Assembly: GCF_049674955.1 (NCBI RefSeq)
Contig: NZ_CP187232.1
Location: 7,750,001-7,814,000, forward strand
Direction: 5' to 3'
Origin: Sphaerisporangium viridialbum
GTDB lineage: Bacteria > Actinomycetota > Actinomycetes > Streptosporangiales > Streptosporangiaceae
DNA: 64,000 bases
Position 1 is the stretch's first letter, and each line of letters opens with the position of its first letter. Shown here in pieces: positions 16,165 to 24,493 of the stretch. Made by a program: the position numbers and the translations under genes. The notes beneath the pieces are model-generated. The model was given only the letters and a program-made list of their open reading frames with translations, did not search any database and was not told the DNA's origin.

Positions 16165-17472
16165 CTAGGAGTGGGACTGCTTCCACTCGGCCTGCGCCTC
16201 GGTGAGCTTCTGGGCCATCGTGTCCAGGAACTCTTGCGGCTTCATCTGACCGAGGAGCACCTTCTGGAACAGCGGCTCGGTGTCGGCCTTGGTGACCGAG
16301 GAGAACTGCGGCAGGTAGTACGGCGGGGAGACGACCGCCGTTGCCGGGTCGCTGAGCACCTCGACCGCGTTCTTGAGGTACGGCCGCTCGCTGAGCCAGG
16401 AGTCCGCCTGGGCGTCCTTGTTCGCCGGGATCTGGCCGGTCTGCTGGTTCCAGTAGCCGTTGCTCTCCTTGGAGACCAGGAAGTCCACGAACTTCCAGGC
16501 CGCGTCCTTGTGCTCGCTGTTCTTGAACACGGCGAAGCCGTCGACCGGGTTGGCCACGATGGTGCGCTTGCCCGACGCCCCCACGGGCATCGGGAAGGCG
16601 TCGATCTTGTCCGCGCCGAACGCCTTCACGTGGTCGTTGTAGGACCCGAGGTTGTGGTGCATCATCGCGACCTTGCCGCTGGTGAACTGGGCCACCATCT
16701 TCGGGAAGTCGTTGGTGACGTCGGCCTCGGGGGTGTCCTTCTTGTACAGCGCGGCGATCTTGGTGACCAGCTCGACGTTCTTCGGGTCGTTCACCGTGCT
16801 CTTGCCCGAGGCGTCGAAGAACTCGGTGACCCCGGAGTACGCGTAGGCCTCGGCCAGGAGCTGGAAGATCGAGCCCGCGCCGCCGCGGATCGTCCAGCCG
16901 TACCGGTCGGGGGCCTTGGTCAGCTTGTCCACGGCCGTGAAGAACTCATCCCAGGTCTTCGGCGCCTCGACCCCCGCCGCGGCCAGCTTCTCCTTCTGGT
17001 ACCAGACGACGTCGAGGTTGGAGGTCGCCGGCACCAGGTAGAGCTTGCCGTCCGGGGTGGTCTGCCTGATGGAGGTGAGCATGCTGTCGAGCAGCTTGCC
17101 GTTCACGGGGCTCTTGGCCAGCCAGTCGTCGGCGGGTTCGAGCGCCTGCTGGCCGGTGAGGTTGGCGAGGTAGCTGGTGGTCACGCCGCCGACGTCGGGC
17201 GTCTCGCCGCCCGCGACCGCGGTGTCGTACTTCTGCTGCACGGAGGCGATGGGGATGCCGACGTACTCGACGTGGATCGTGGGGTTCGCCTTCTCGAACC
17301 GCTTGATCAGCTCCTGGTAGACCGGCGTGCGCACGCCTCCGTTGTTGTCCCAGAAGGTGATCGTCGTCTTGTCCGGTCCCCCGCTCGCGGAGTCCGGCCC
17401 GCAGGCCGTCGCGGTCACGGACAGGGCGAGGACGGCGAGGCCGGCCGCGCGGACCTTCGTGATGGTTCTCAT
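16165..17472 (-). CDS. ABC transporter sugar-binding lipoprotein
   Basis: 435-residue family 1 extracellular solute-binding protein. The signal peptide has basic MRTITKVR, a hydrophobic core and a lipobox-like ATAC with Cys near residue 24, so it is anchored as a lipoprotein. The mature part has the sugar-binding pattern ITFWDNNGG, then DGKLYLVPATSNLDVVWYQKE and FVDFLVSKESNGYWNQQTG. Two permease genes lie directly upstream on the same strand, as expected for a CUT1 transporter. Context (Udh, KdgD, pectate lyase) indicates galacturonate or oligogalacturonide. The ATPase is absent and would be a shared MsiK-type protein encoded elsewhere. Confidence 0.92.
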   Translation of the reverse strand: MRTITKVRAAGLAVLALSVTATACGPDSASGGPDKTTITFWDNNGGVRTPVYQELIKRFEKANPTIHVEYVGIPIASVQQKYDTAVAGGETPDVGGVTTSYLANLTGQQALEPADDWLAKSPVNGKLLDSMLTSIRQTTPDGKLYLVPATSNLDVVWYQKEKLAAAGVEAPKTWDEFFTAVDKLTKAPDRYGWTIRGGAGSIFQLLAEAYAYSGVTEFFDASGKSTVNDPKNVELVTKIAALYKKDTPEADVTNDFPKMVAQFTSGKVAMMHHNLGSYNDHVKAFGADKIDAFPMPVGASGKRTIVANPVDGFAVFKNSEHKDAAWKFVDFLVSKESNGYWNQQTGQIPANKDAQADSWLSERPYLKNAVEVLSDPATAVVSPPYYLPQFSSVTKADTEPLFQKVLLGQMKPQEFLDTMAQKLTEAQAEWKQSHS

Positions 17473-17497
17473 GGGTGGTGTCCTCCAGGCGGGGGGG

Positions 17498-18376
17498 CTA
17501 TCCCTTCACGGCGCCGGCGCTGATGCCGGACACCAGATAGCGCTGAATCACTGCGAACACGCAGACGACGGGTACGGCCGCTACCACGCCACCCGCCGCC
17601 AGGGCCCCGAAGTCGGCGCTGTACTCGCCGATGGTGTAGCTGAGGCCGACGGGGATCGTGAAGTTGTCCTGCCTGCTGATGAACATCAGCGCGAACAGGA
17701 AGTTGTTCCAGGTGTGGATGAAGGCGAACGAGCCCACGGCGATGAGCCCGGGCCGGAGCTGCGGGAGCACGACCGCGAAGAACGCCCGCGTCCGCGTGCA
17801 GCCGTCGACCAGCGCCGCCTCCTCCACCTGGAAGGGCACCGCGGTGACGAACCCGCTCATCAGGATGATCGACAGCGGCAGGTTGAACACCGTGTCGGCG
17901 ACCACCAGGCTCCACAGGGAGTTGATGAGCCCAAGCCCCCTGAAGATGGTGAATAGGGGGATCAGCATCATGGCGCCGGGGATGAACTGCGTGCACAGCA
18001 GGGCGATCATGAAGAACGTGCGGCCGCGGAAGCGGAACCGCGCCAGCGCGTACCCGCCCATGAGGGCGACCACCGTCGTGAAGAACAGCGACAGCACGCC
18101 GACGATCACGCTGTTCTTGAAGAAGACGGCGTAGCCGATGTCATTCCAGACGGTGTCGAAGTGCTCGAAGGTGATCGGCCACGGCACCGGCGCGGTGGAC
18201 CCCGTGGGCCGCAGCGCGAAGACGATCATCCAGTAGAACGGGATCAGCGTGAAGACCAGGTAGAGCACCAGCGGGACGTACAGGCGGAGCACCCTGCCCC
18301 GGTCCTTGCGGCGCGAGCCGGGGGCGGCGCCGGCGCGCGCGTGGGCGGGGCGCCGCGCGATGACCTCGGTTGCCAT
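17498..18376 (-). CDS. ABC transporter permease, MalG type
   Basis: 292-residue inner permease with six membrane helices starting around residue 33. The EAA loop that docks the ATPase is EEAALVDGCTRTRAFFAVVLPQL. ATG 18376 has GAGGGAGGG upstream; the basic Arg/Ala-rich tail (ARRPAHARAGAAPGSRRK) faces the cytoplasm. It sits 11 bases from the partner permease and 25 bases from the binding-protein gene, so the three form one operon. Confidence 0.93.
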   Translation of the reverse strand: MATEVIARRPAHARAGAAPGSRRKDRGRVLRLYVPLVLYLVFTLIPFYWMIVFALRPTGSTAPVPWPITFEHFDTVWNDIGYAVFFKNSVIVGVLSLFFTTVVALMGGYALARFRFRGRTFFMIALLCTQFIPGAMMLIPLFTIFRGLGLINSLWSLVVADTVFNLPLSIILMSGFVTAVPFQVEEAALVDGCTRTRAFFAVVLPQLRPGLIAVGSFAFIHTWNNFLFALMFISRQDNFTIPVGLSYTIGEYSADFGALAAGGVVAAVPVVCVFAVIQRYLVSGISAGAVKG

Positions 18377-18387
18377 GGAACCCTCCC

Positions 18388-19290
18388 TCATCCCTTGTGG
18401 TCCGCGCCGAACCGGCTCAGCCGGAGGTAGAGGAGCGAGCAGAACAGCAGGATCACGAACCCGGCGGTCGTGAGCGCGGAGCCGTACCCGAAGTCCTTGG
18501 AGTCGATCGCGCGCTGGGCCACGTACAGGGGCAGCGTGGTCGTGACCTGCGCCGGGCCGCCGCCCGTCAGCGTGTAGATCAGGTCGACGTTGTTGAACTC
18601 CCAGACAGAGCGCAGCAGCGTCGCGAGCACGATGGCGTCCCGCAGGTGCGGGAGCGTGACGTGGAAGAAGCGGCGCGTACGGCCGGCCCCGTCGACCGCC
18701 GCCGCCTCGTACAGCTCTCCGGGGATGCCCTGCAGGCCGGCGAGCAGCAGGATCGCGAAGAACGGCACGCCCCGCCACAGCTCGGTGATGACCACCGCGC
18801 CGAAGACGGTGTCCGGATTGCCGAGCACGGCCGCCTCGGGGGCGCCGAGGTAGCGCACGATGCCGGTGGTGGGGTTGTAGAGCAGGATCCAGATGCCCGT
18901 GGTGAGCACTCCGGAGACCGCCCACGGCGAGAAGACCATCGAGCGTGCGAGGCCCCGGCCGATGAAACTTTCATTCACCATCAGCGCCAGGGCGAGGCCG
19001 AGGAGGAGTTGGAGAACGATCTCCACGACCACCCATTTGGCGGTGAAGCCCAGACTGGACCAGAACAGCGGGTCCTGGAACAGCATCTCCCTGAAGTTGT
19101 CCAGGCCGGCGAAGCCGTTGGCCCATGGTTTCGTCAGGTTGTAGTGCTGCAAGCTGTAGTACAGGACGCTGCCGATGGGGTAGACGAGGAACACCGCGAT
19201 CAGCAGCACCGTCGGCGAGATCAGCAGGTACGGGGCCCAGCGCAGGGCCCGTGGGCGCCCCCTCGCCTGGGGTGTCCTGGCCAGAGCCAC
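18388..19290 (-). CDS. ABC transporter permease, MalF type
   Basis: About 300-residue permease with six helices and the EAA loop YEAAAVDGAGRTRRFFHVTLP. I start at GTG 19290, which has GGAGG 5 bases upstream. The first ATG (19323) lies inside the operator site at 19316-19330, has no ribosome binding site and would add only 11 poor residues. First gene of the permease-permease-binding protein set, with the acid-sugar dehydratase, udh and second iclR genes following on the same strand. Substrate is inferred to be galacturonate or its oligomers. Confidence 0.9.
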   Translation of the reverse strand: MALARTPQARGRPRALRWAPYLLISPTVLLIAVFLVYPIGSVLYYSLQHYNLTKPWANGFAGLDNFREMLFQDPLFWSSLGFTAKWVVVEIVLQLLLGLALALMVNESFIGRGLARSMVFSPWAVSGVLTTGIWILLYNPTTGIVRYLGAPEAAVLGNPDTVFGAVVITELWRGVPFFAILLLAGLQGIPGELYEAAAVDGAGRTRRFFHVTLPHLRDAIVLATLLRSVWEFNNVDLIYTLTGGGPAQVTTTLPLYVAQRAIDSKDFGYGSALTTAGFVILLFCSLLYLRLSRFGADHKG

Positions 19291-19315
19291 CTCGACCTCC
19301 GTTCCATCGGCGACG

Positions 19316-19350
19316 TGACACATTCTTGAATGACGTTCACATTCGTGTAC
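19316..19350. promoter_or_regulatory. Tandem IclR-type operator (family B) upstream of the ABC transporter operon
   Basis: Read on the minus strand: distal GTACACGAATGTGAA (plus 19336-19350), 5 bases, proximal TTCAAGAATGTGTCA (plus 19316-19330). Centres are 20 bp apart, the same geometry as family A but with a different sequence. The pair upstream of kdgD at 19484-19518 repeats both sites in the same order relative to its gene. Confidence 0.62.
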
Positions 19351-19483
19351 GCGCCGTCAACGTAGGAACGCCATACGCGAACTGTCAACCCTTCGCCAGG
19401 TAACCAAAGCATTTCGACGGGGCGGCCCGCGCGTTTCCGCCGCTCCCTTGACTGGCGGGGTCTCCCGGTCATACGTTCCTGAT

Positions 19484-19518
19484 GTTCATATACGTGAATA
19501 CAGTTCTTGAATGTGTAC
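19484..19518. promoter_or_regulatory. Tandem IclR-type operator (family B) upstream of kdgD
   Basis: On the plus strand: distal GTTCATATACGTGAA (19484-19498), 5 bases, proximal TTCTTGAATGTGTAC (19504-19518), ending 15 bases before the kdgD start. Centres are 20 bp apart. The proximal site shares GAATGTGT with the one at 19316, and the distal site shares the GTxCA...GTGAA frame. Confidence 0.62.
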
Positions 19519-19533
19519 GCGAGAGAGGACCGC

Positions 19534-20454
19534 ATGACTGCGCTGGTGGATCGGCTCGACGGGCTGCTGTTCTTCCCCGTCACACCGTGCGACGACCGGG
19601 AGCGGCTGAACCTCGACGCCTTCCGCCGCCACGTGCGCGACGGCGTCGCCGCGGGGTGCGGCGCGGTGTTCGCCTGCTGCGGCACGGGCGAGTTCCCCTC
19701 GCTGGACCTGGACGACTACGCGGCCTGCGTCGCCGCCGCCGTCGAGGAGAGCGCCGGGCGCGTGCCCGTCGTGGCCGGCACGGGGTACGGGACGGCGCTG
19801 GCGTCACGGTTCTCCGCCGCCGCCGAGGCCGCGGGGGCCGACGGGCTGCTCGCCCTGCCGCCCTACCTTGTCCAGCCCGACCAGGAGGGGCTGCGCCGCC
19901 ACTACGAGACGCTGGCCGACGCCACCGGGCTGCCCGTCATCCTCTACCAGCGCGACAACGCCGTCTTCGAGCCGGACACCGTGGCCGCCCTCGCCCGCCA
20001 TCCCCGCATCGTGGGCTTCAAGGACGGGTACGGCGACCTCGACCTGCTCCAGCGCACCATCAGCGCCGTCCGCTCGGCCTCCGGCGAGCTGCTCTACTTC
20101 AACGGGCTGCCGACGGCGGAGATGTCGGCGCTCGCCTACCGAGGGCTCGGCATCACCCGCTACTCCTCGGCGGTCTTCTGCTTCGTGCCCACCGTCGCGA
20201 TGGCCTTCCACCGGGCCCTGCTCGGCGGCGACGACGCGACGGTGAACGTGCTGATCGACGAGTTCTACCGGCCGCTGGTCGAGCTGCGCCGCCAGGGCTC
20301 CGGGTTCGCCGTTTCGCTCGTCAAGGCGGGCGTGCGGCTGCGCGGCCTGGACGTGGGCCCCGCGCGCGTCCCGCTCACCGAGCCCGCCCCCGAACAGATC
20401 AAGCGGCTCGCGGAGCTGATCGAGCGCGCCCTTGAGGTGATCGAGGAACGCTGA
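19534..20454 (+). CDS. kdgD: 5-dehydro-4-deoxyglucarate dehydratase (DapA superfamily)
   Basis: 306-residue Schiff-base aldolase-superfamily enzyme that dehydrates and decarboxylates 5-keto-4-deoxyglucarate to 2-ketoglutarate semialdehyde. Markers against DapA proper are FFPVTPC, CCGTGEF, YQRDNA and the GFKDGYGD motif with the Schiff-base Lys; DapA has GTTGES and a K in VKDA. ATG 19534 follows GAGAGAGGA. It diverges from the ABC operon and shares the family-B operator design. The next enzyme, 2-ketoglutarate semialdehyde dehydrogenase, is not in the window. Confidence 0.92.
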   Translation: MTALVDRLDGLLFFPVTPCDDRERLNLDAFRRHVRDGVAAGCGAVFACCGTGEFPSLDLDDYAACVAAAVEESAGRVPVVAGTGYGTALASRFSAAAEAAGADGLLALPPYLVQPDQEGLRRHYETLADATGLPVILYQRDNAVFEPDTVAALARHPRIVGFKDGYGDLDLLQRTISAVRSASGELLYFNGLPTAEMSALAYRGLGITRYSSAVFCFVPTVAMAFHRALLGGDDATVNVLIDEFYRPLVELRRQGSGFAVSLVKAGVRLRGLDVGPARVPLTEPAPEQIKRLAELIERALEVIEER

Positions 20455-20465
20455 CCCACGCACCT

Positions 20466-20491
20466 GGGCGCCGCGCCTCGGGGAGGCGCCC
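20466..20491 (+). terminator. Hairpin downstream of kdgD
   Basis: GC-rich inverted repeat GGGCGCC...GGCGCCC with an inner GCGCCTC/GAGGCGC stem, 12 bases after the kdgD stop. There is no T-run, as is common in actinomycetes. It probably separates kdgD from the pectate lyase gene. Confidence 0.5.
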
Positions 20492-20586
20492 ACCGGGACC
20501 CTGCGGTGACGCGCCGCACGGGCCCCTACCGCCTGGAGGCCCTCCCTCGGCCAGAGCGGGAGCCTCCCTGACCCAGGAGGTACCCC

Positions 20587-21909
20587 ATGAGAACACTTCT
20601 GAGAACGACGGCCGTGCTCGCCTCAGGCCTGTGCGCGGCGGCGCTCGCGACCGTCCCCGTCCCGGCCTCGGCCTCGACCGGGGGCGCGGTGCCGCTGGGG
20701 CGGCGCACGCTGCCCGCCAACGACGGATGGGCCGCCGCGACCACCGGCACGACCGGCGGCTCCGCGGCCGACGACGCCCACGTCCACACAGTGACGAACC
20801 GCAAGGAGCTGGTCGCCGCCCTCGCCGGAGGGGACGCGACACCGAAGATCATCTACGTGAAGGGCGTCATCGACGGCAACACCGACGACACCGGCGCCAA
20901 GCTCGGCTGCGACGACTACGCGGTGGACGGCTACACCCTCCCGGCCTACCTCGCGGCGTACGACCCGGCGGTGTGGGGCCGTGACACCGAGCCCTCCGGG
21001 CCGCTGGAGGACGCACGCGCCGCCTCGTCCGCCAGGCAGACCGCCCGCATCAGGCCGAAGGTCGGCTCCAACACCACCATCGCCGGGCTGGGCCACGCCG
21101 TGATCAAGGGCCTCAACCTGCACGTCGACAAGGCCGACAACGTCATCATCAGGAACATCGCGTTCCAGGACGCCTACGACTGCTTCCCCCAGTGGGATCC
21201 CACCGACGGCGACGAGGGCAACTGGAACTCGCTCTACGACAACATCTCGGTCACCGGATCCACGCACGTCTGGGCCGACCACAACAGCTTCGACGACGGC
21301 GCCAACCCCGACTCCGCGCAGCCGCTGTACTTCGGGCGGCCGTACCAGGTGCACGACGGCGAGCTGGACATCACCAATGGGTCGAACCTGGCCACGGTGT
21401 CGTGGAACCGCTTCGCCGGCCACGACAAGACCATGCTGATCGGCTCCACCAACAACCCGGCCACCGACTCGGGCAAGCTCAACGTGACCGTGCACCACAA
21501 CGTGTTCGACACGATCCTCCAGCGGGCGCCCCGCGTGAGGTTCGGCCAGGTGCACGTGTACGACAACTTCTACAACGTCCCCGCGGGCGCCGGGTACGTC
21601 TACAGCTTCGGGGTCGGCGTGCAGTCGAAGATCTACGCCGAGGAGAACTACTTCCGCCTCGGCCAGGGCGTCGGCGCGGACCAGATCATCTACAACTGGG
21701 GCGGCACCGCGATCCACGCCACCGGCACGCTCGTGACCAGCGGGGCCACCACACGCAGGGTCGACATCCTTTCGGCCCACAACGCCACCCACGACCCCGA
21801 CCTCACCGGCGACGTCGGCTGGACCCCCACCTTGCACACCAAGGTCGACCCGGCGGTGCTGGTGCCCCTCACGGTGCCGCTCCTGGCGGGCGCGGGACGC
21901 CTGCGCTGA
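20587..21909 (+). CDS. Secreted pectate lyase, polysaccharide lyase family 1
   Basis: 440-residue exported enzyme that cleaves polygalacturonate by beta-elimination with Ca2+. The signal peptide covers about residues 1-30 (cleavage near ASAS). The PL1 beta-helix signatures are GSNTTIAGLG, NVIIRNIAFQD, the vWiDH variant VWADHNSF, and HHNVFDTILQRAPRVRFGQVHVYDN split around the catalytic Arg of RAPRVR. ATG 20587 is preceded by AGGAGG. It supplies unsaturated oligouronides, whose monomers enter the KduI-KduD branch. Neither family of IclR operators is seen upstream, so its control may differ. Confidence 0.94.
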   Translation: MRTLLRTTAVLASGLCAAALATVPVPASASTGGAVPLGRRTLPANDGWAAATTGTTGGSAADDAHVHTVTNRKELVAALAGGDATPKIIYVKGVIDGNTDDTGAKLGCDDYAVDGYTLPAYLAAYDPAVWGRDTEPSGPLEDARAASSARQTARIRPKVGSNTTIAGLGHAVIKGLNLHVDKADNVIIRNIAFQDAYDCFPQWDPTDGDEGNWNSLYDNISVTGSTHVWADHNSFDDGANPDSAQPLYFGRPYQVHDGELDITNGSNLATVSWNRFAGHDKTMLIGSTNNPATDSGKLNVTVHHNVFDTILQRAPRVRFGQVHVYDNFYNVPAGAGYVYSFGVGVQSKIYAEENYFRLGQGVGADQIIYNWGGTAIHATGTLVTSGATTRRVDILSAHNATHDPDLTGDVGWTPTLHTKVDPAVLVPLTVPLLAGAGRLR

Positions 21910-21916
21910 CACCCTT

Positions 21917-21958
21917 CCCGTGGACCGTCACGCCGCGAACGGCCTGACGGTCCACGGG
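21917..21958. terminator. Perfect 14-bp inverted repeat between pectate lyase and DUF402 genes
   Basis: CCCGTGGACCGTCA, a 14-base loop, then TGACGGTCCACGGG. It lies between two convergent genes and can terminate transcription from both sides. Confidence 0.75.
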
Positions 21959-21973
21959 AGTCGTACCTGGGGT

Positions 21974-22504
21974 TCAGCCGACCTCGGCCAGCCAGCGCTC
22001 GTGCGCCCCCGAGAACGGGGGCGCGTGATCCCGGACGGCGGTCATCAGCCAGGCGGCGGACCGCTCCGCCTGGGCGATCACCTCCGCGGGATAGGAGTAG
22101 CGGACCTGGTGCTCGGCGAACTCGTCCTCGTCGTCGAGCAGGACACGCCCGTCGCGCATCCGGATCACGTCGAGATCGAGGTCGACCATGGTCACCTTCC
22201 CGTCCCGCCACTGGGGGACGGTCGTGATGTCGCAGTAGACCGACGCCTTGCTCGGCATGCCGTTGAAGGTGGCGGTCCACCAGACCTCACGCGGGAACAG
22301 CATGACGAAGGGCTGCTGCCAGACGACCGGCGGCTCGCTCCCCCTGCTGCCGCTGGTGCCGGCCGGGCAGCCGGTCCATACGCCGTGCTCGTCCTCCCCC
22401 AGCAGCCGTGCCCCGTGGTGCCAGTGGAGTGATCCGTCGAACTTGGTGTAGACGATGTCGACCGCTGTGCCGGTGATGTCCGCCCCGCGGGCCTGGACGC
22501 TCAC
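21974..22504 (-). CDS. DUF402-domain protein
   Basis: 176-residue cytoplasmic protein with the DUF402 fold, recognised by YTKFDGSLHWHHGARLL at the N-terminus, the central PWR-like WTATFNGMPSKASVYCDITT and the acidic VDLDLDVIRMRDGRVLLDDEDEF segment, whose carboxylates bind metal in this family. Members with known activity hydrolyse nucleoside di- or triphosphates or act like FomD on nucleotidyl-phosphonates. The start is GTG 22504. It lies 77 bases downstream of rnj on the same strand. Physiological substrate is unknown. Confidence 0.8.
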   Translation of the reverse strand: MSVQARGADITGTAVDIVYTKFDGSLHWHHGARLLGEDEHGVWTGCPAGTSGSRGSEPPVVWQQPFVMLFPREVWWTATFNGMPSKASVYCDITTVPQWRDGKVTMVDLDLDVIRMRDGRVLLDDEDEFAEHQVRYSYPAEVIAQAERSAAWLMTAVRDHAPPFSGAHERWLAEVG

Positions 22505-22581
22505 CGGCGATCAGCTCGTTTCGCGCGCATGCGGCTCCTCGTGCGTGGCTGAAGTGCTCCAGCACGGAAACCTACGCCCGG

Positions 22582-24267
22582 TCAGACCTCCACGACCACC
22601 GGAATAATCATGGGCCGGCGGCGGTAGGTGTCGCTGACCCAGCGCCCGACGATGCGGCGCGTCAGCCGGCGCATCTGCTGGAGGTCGGCCACCCCGTCGG
22701 CCCCGGCCTCCTGGAGCGCCTTCTCGATCAGCGGGATGACCGCGTCGAACGCCTCGATCTCGATGCCGGACCCGCGCGCGTAGACCTCCGGGCCGCCGCT
22801 CACCTTGCCGGTCGTCGAGTCGACCACGACGACGACGGAGATGAACCCCTCGTCCCCGAGGATGCGCCGGTCCTTCAGCGCGACGTCGGTGACGGCGCCC
22901 ACCGAGGAGCCGTCGACGTAGACGTAGCCGCACTGCACCGCGCCCACGATGCGCGCCCGGCCGTCGACCAGGTCGACCACCACGCCGTCCTCGGCGATGA
23001 CGATGTGGTCGTCGGGCACGCCGGTCATCGCCGCGAGCTTGGCGTGGGCGCGCATGTGACGCCACTCGCCGTGCACCGGCATGAAGTTGGACGGCTTCGT
23101 GAGGTTCAGGACGTACAGAAGCTCGCCCGCGGCCGCGTGGCCGGAGACGTGCACCAGCGCGTTGCCCTTGTGGATCACCCGGGCGCCCCAGCGGGTGAGC
23201 CCGTTGATGACCTTGTTGACGGCCGTCTCGTTGCCGGGCACCAGCGAGGACGCCAGCAGGACGGTGTCCCCCTCGGCGACGCGGATCGGGTGGTCGCGGT
23301 TGGCCATGCGCGACAGCGCCGCCATGGGCTCGCCCTGTGACCCCGTGCAGATCAGCACGACGTCCTCCGGCGGCCACTCCTCGATCTCGCGGGAGTCGAC
23401 GAGGATCCCCGGCGGCACCCTGAGGTAGCCGAGGTCCCTGGCGACGCCCATGTTGCGGACCATCGAGCGCCCGATGAGCGCGACCTTGCGGCCGTTCTCC
23501 TCGGCGGCGTCGAAGATCTGCTGCACGCGGTGCACGTGCGAGGCGAAGCACGCGACGATGATGCGCTTGGTCGCGCTGCGGAAGACCTCGTCGATCACCG
23601 GGCTGATGGTGCGCTCGCTCGGCACGAAGCCGGGCACCTCGGAGTTGGTCGAGTCGGACATCAGCAGGTCGACGCCCTCGGACCCGAGCCTGGCGAAGCC
23701 GCCGAGGTCGGTGAGGCGGCCGTCGAGCGGCAGCTGGTCCATCTTGAAGTCGCCGGTGTGCAGCACGATGCCGGCCGCGGTCCTGATCGCGACGGCCAGG
23801 GCGTCCGGAATGGAGTGGTTGACCGCGAAGAACTCGCACTCGAACGGCCCGAACCGCTGCCTCTGCCCCTCGGCCACCTCCACCTTGACCGGCTGGATGC
23901 GGTGCTCGGTGAGCTTGCTCTCGATCAGCCCGAGCGTCAGCCGCGACCCCACCAGGGGGATATTGGCCCGCTCACGCAGGAGGTACGGCACGGCGCCGAT
24001 GTGGTCCTCGTGGGCGTGCGTCAGCACTACCGCCTCGATGTCGTCGAGACGGTCCCTGATGTAGTCGAAGTCGGGCAGGATCAGGTCCACGCCCGGCTGG
24101 TCGGGCTCCGGGAACAGCACTCCGCAGTCGACGACCAGCAGGCGGCCGTCGAACTCGAAGACCGCCATGTTGCGGCCGATCTCACCGAGCCCGCCCAGTG
24201 CGACGATGCGCAGGCCGTGCTCCGGCAGGGCCGGAGGAGGTCCGAGCTCGGGATGCGGATGACTCAT
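22582..24267 (-). CDS. rnj: Ribonuclease J
   Basis: 561-residue metallo-beta-lactamase/beta-CASP ribonuclease acting in mRNA decay and rRNA maturation with both endo- and 5'-exonuclease activity. Metal motifs are THAHEDHIGA near residue 83, NHSIPDA, and TGDFKMD. The beta-CASP part has SDSTNSE and SGHAAAGELLYVL, and a C-terminal oligomerisation domain follows. Length is normal. It sits between dapA and the inserted pectin island. A GC-rich hairpin at 24301-24327 lies in its 5' region. Confidence 0.95.
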   Translation of the reverse strand: MSHPHPELGPPPALPEHGLRIVALGGLGEIGRNMAVFEFDGRLLVVDCGVLFPEPDQPGVDLILPDFDYIRDRLDDIEAVVLTHAHEDHIGAVPYLLRERANIPLVGSRLTLGLIESKLTEHRIQPVKVEVAEGQRQRFGPFECEFFAVNHSIPDALAVAIRTAAGIVLHTGDFKMDQLPLDGRLTDLGGFARLGSEGVDLLMSDSTNSEVPGFVPSERTISPVIDEVFRSATKRIIVACFASHVHRVQQIFDAAEENGRKVALIGRSMVRNMGVARDLGYLRVPPGILVDSREIEEWPPEDVVLICTGSQGEPMAALSRMANRDHPIRVAEGDTVLLASSLVPGNETAVNKVINGLTRWGARVIHKGNALVHVSGHAAAGELLYVLNLTKPSNFMPVHGEWRHMRAHAKLAAMTGVPDDHIVIAEDGVVVDLVDGRARIVGAVQCGYVYVDGSSVGAVTDVALKDRRILGDEGFISVVVVVDSTTGKVSGGPEVYARGSGIEIEAFDAVIPLIEKALQEAGADGVADLQQMRRLTRRIVGRWVSDTYRRRPMIIPVVVEV

Positions 24268-24300
24268 GCTCTACCCCCGTGAATGCCGGCCCGCCGCTCG

Positions 24301-24327
24301 CGCACGGCTCCCTCGCCGAGCCGTGCG
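24301..24327. promoter_or_regulatory. Perfect 10-bp hairpin in the rnj 5' region
   Basis: CGCACGGCTC, loop CCTCGCC, GAGCCGTGCG, 34 bases upstream of the rnj start. It could be a leader structure through which RNase J controls its own message or a terminator for dapA read-through; nothing in the sequence decides. Confidence 0.4.
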
Positions 24328-24464
24328 GCACGTCGCGGGCCGAGATCGCTGTGTCTCTCTCTCAAACTCTCTGTTCCTCCCCGCCGCGTTCAGCCCGCGG
24401 CGACTCATTCGGATCGTTCTCCGCCGTTCACGTCACACGGACGGCGGGCAAGCCAGACAATTCT

Positions 24465-24488
24465 CGCGCGCCGTACGCACGGCGCGCG
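24465..24488 (-). terminator. dapA terminator hairpin
   Basis: CGCGCGCCGT, loop ACGC, ACGGCGCGCG: a perfect 10-bp stem 6 bases after the dapA stop, in the dapA direction. Confidence 0.7.
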
Positions 24489-24493
24489 GCACG

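Noticed and set aside
19507..19533. Longer kdgD start at TTG 19507
   Set aside because: It would begin inside the proximal operator site; ATG 19534 with a purine-rich GAGAGAGGA upstream fits better.
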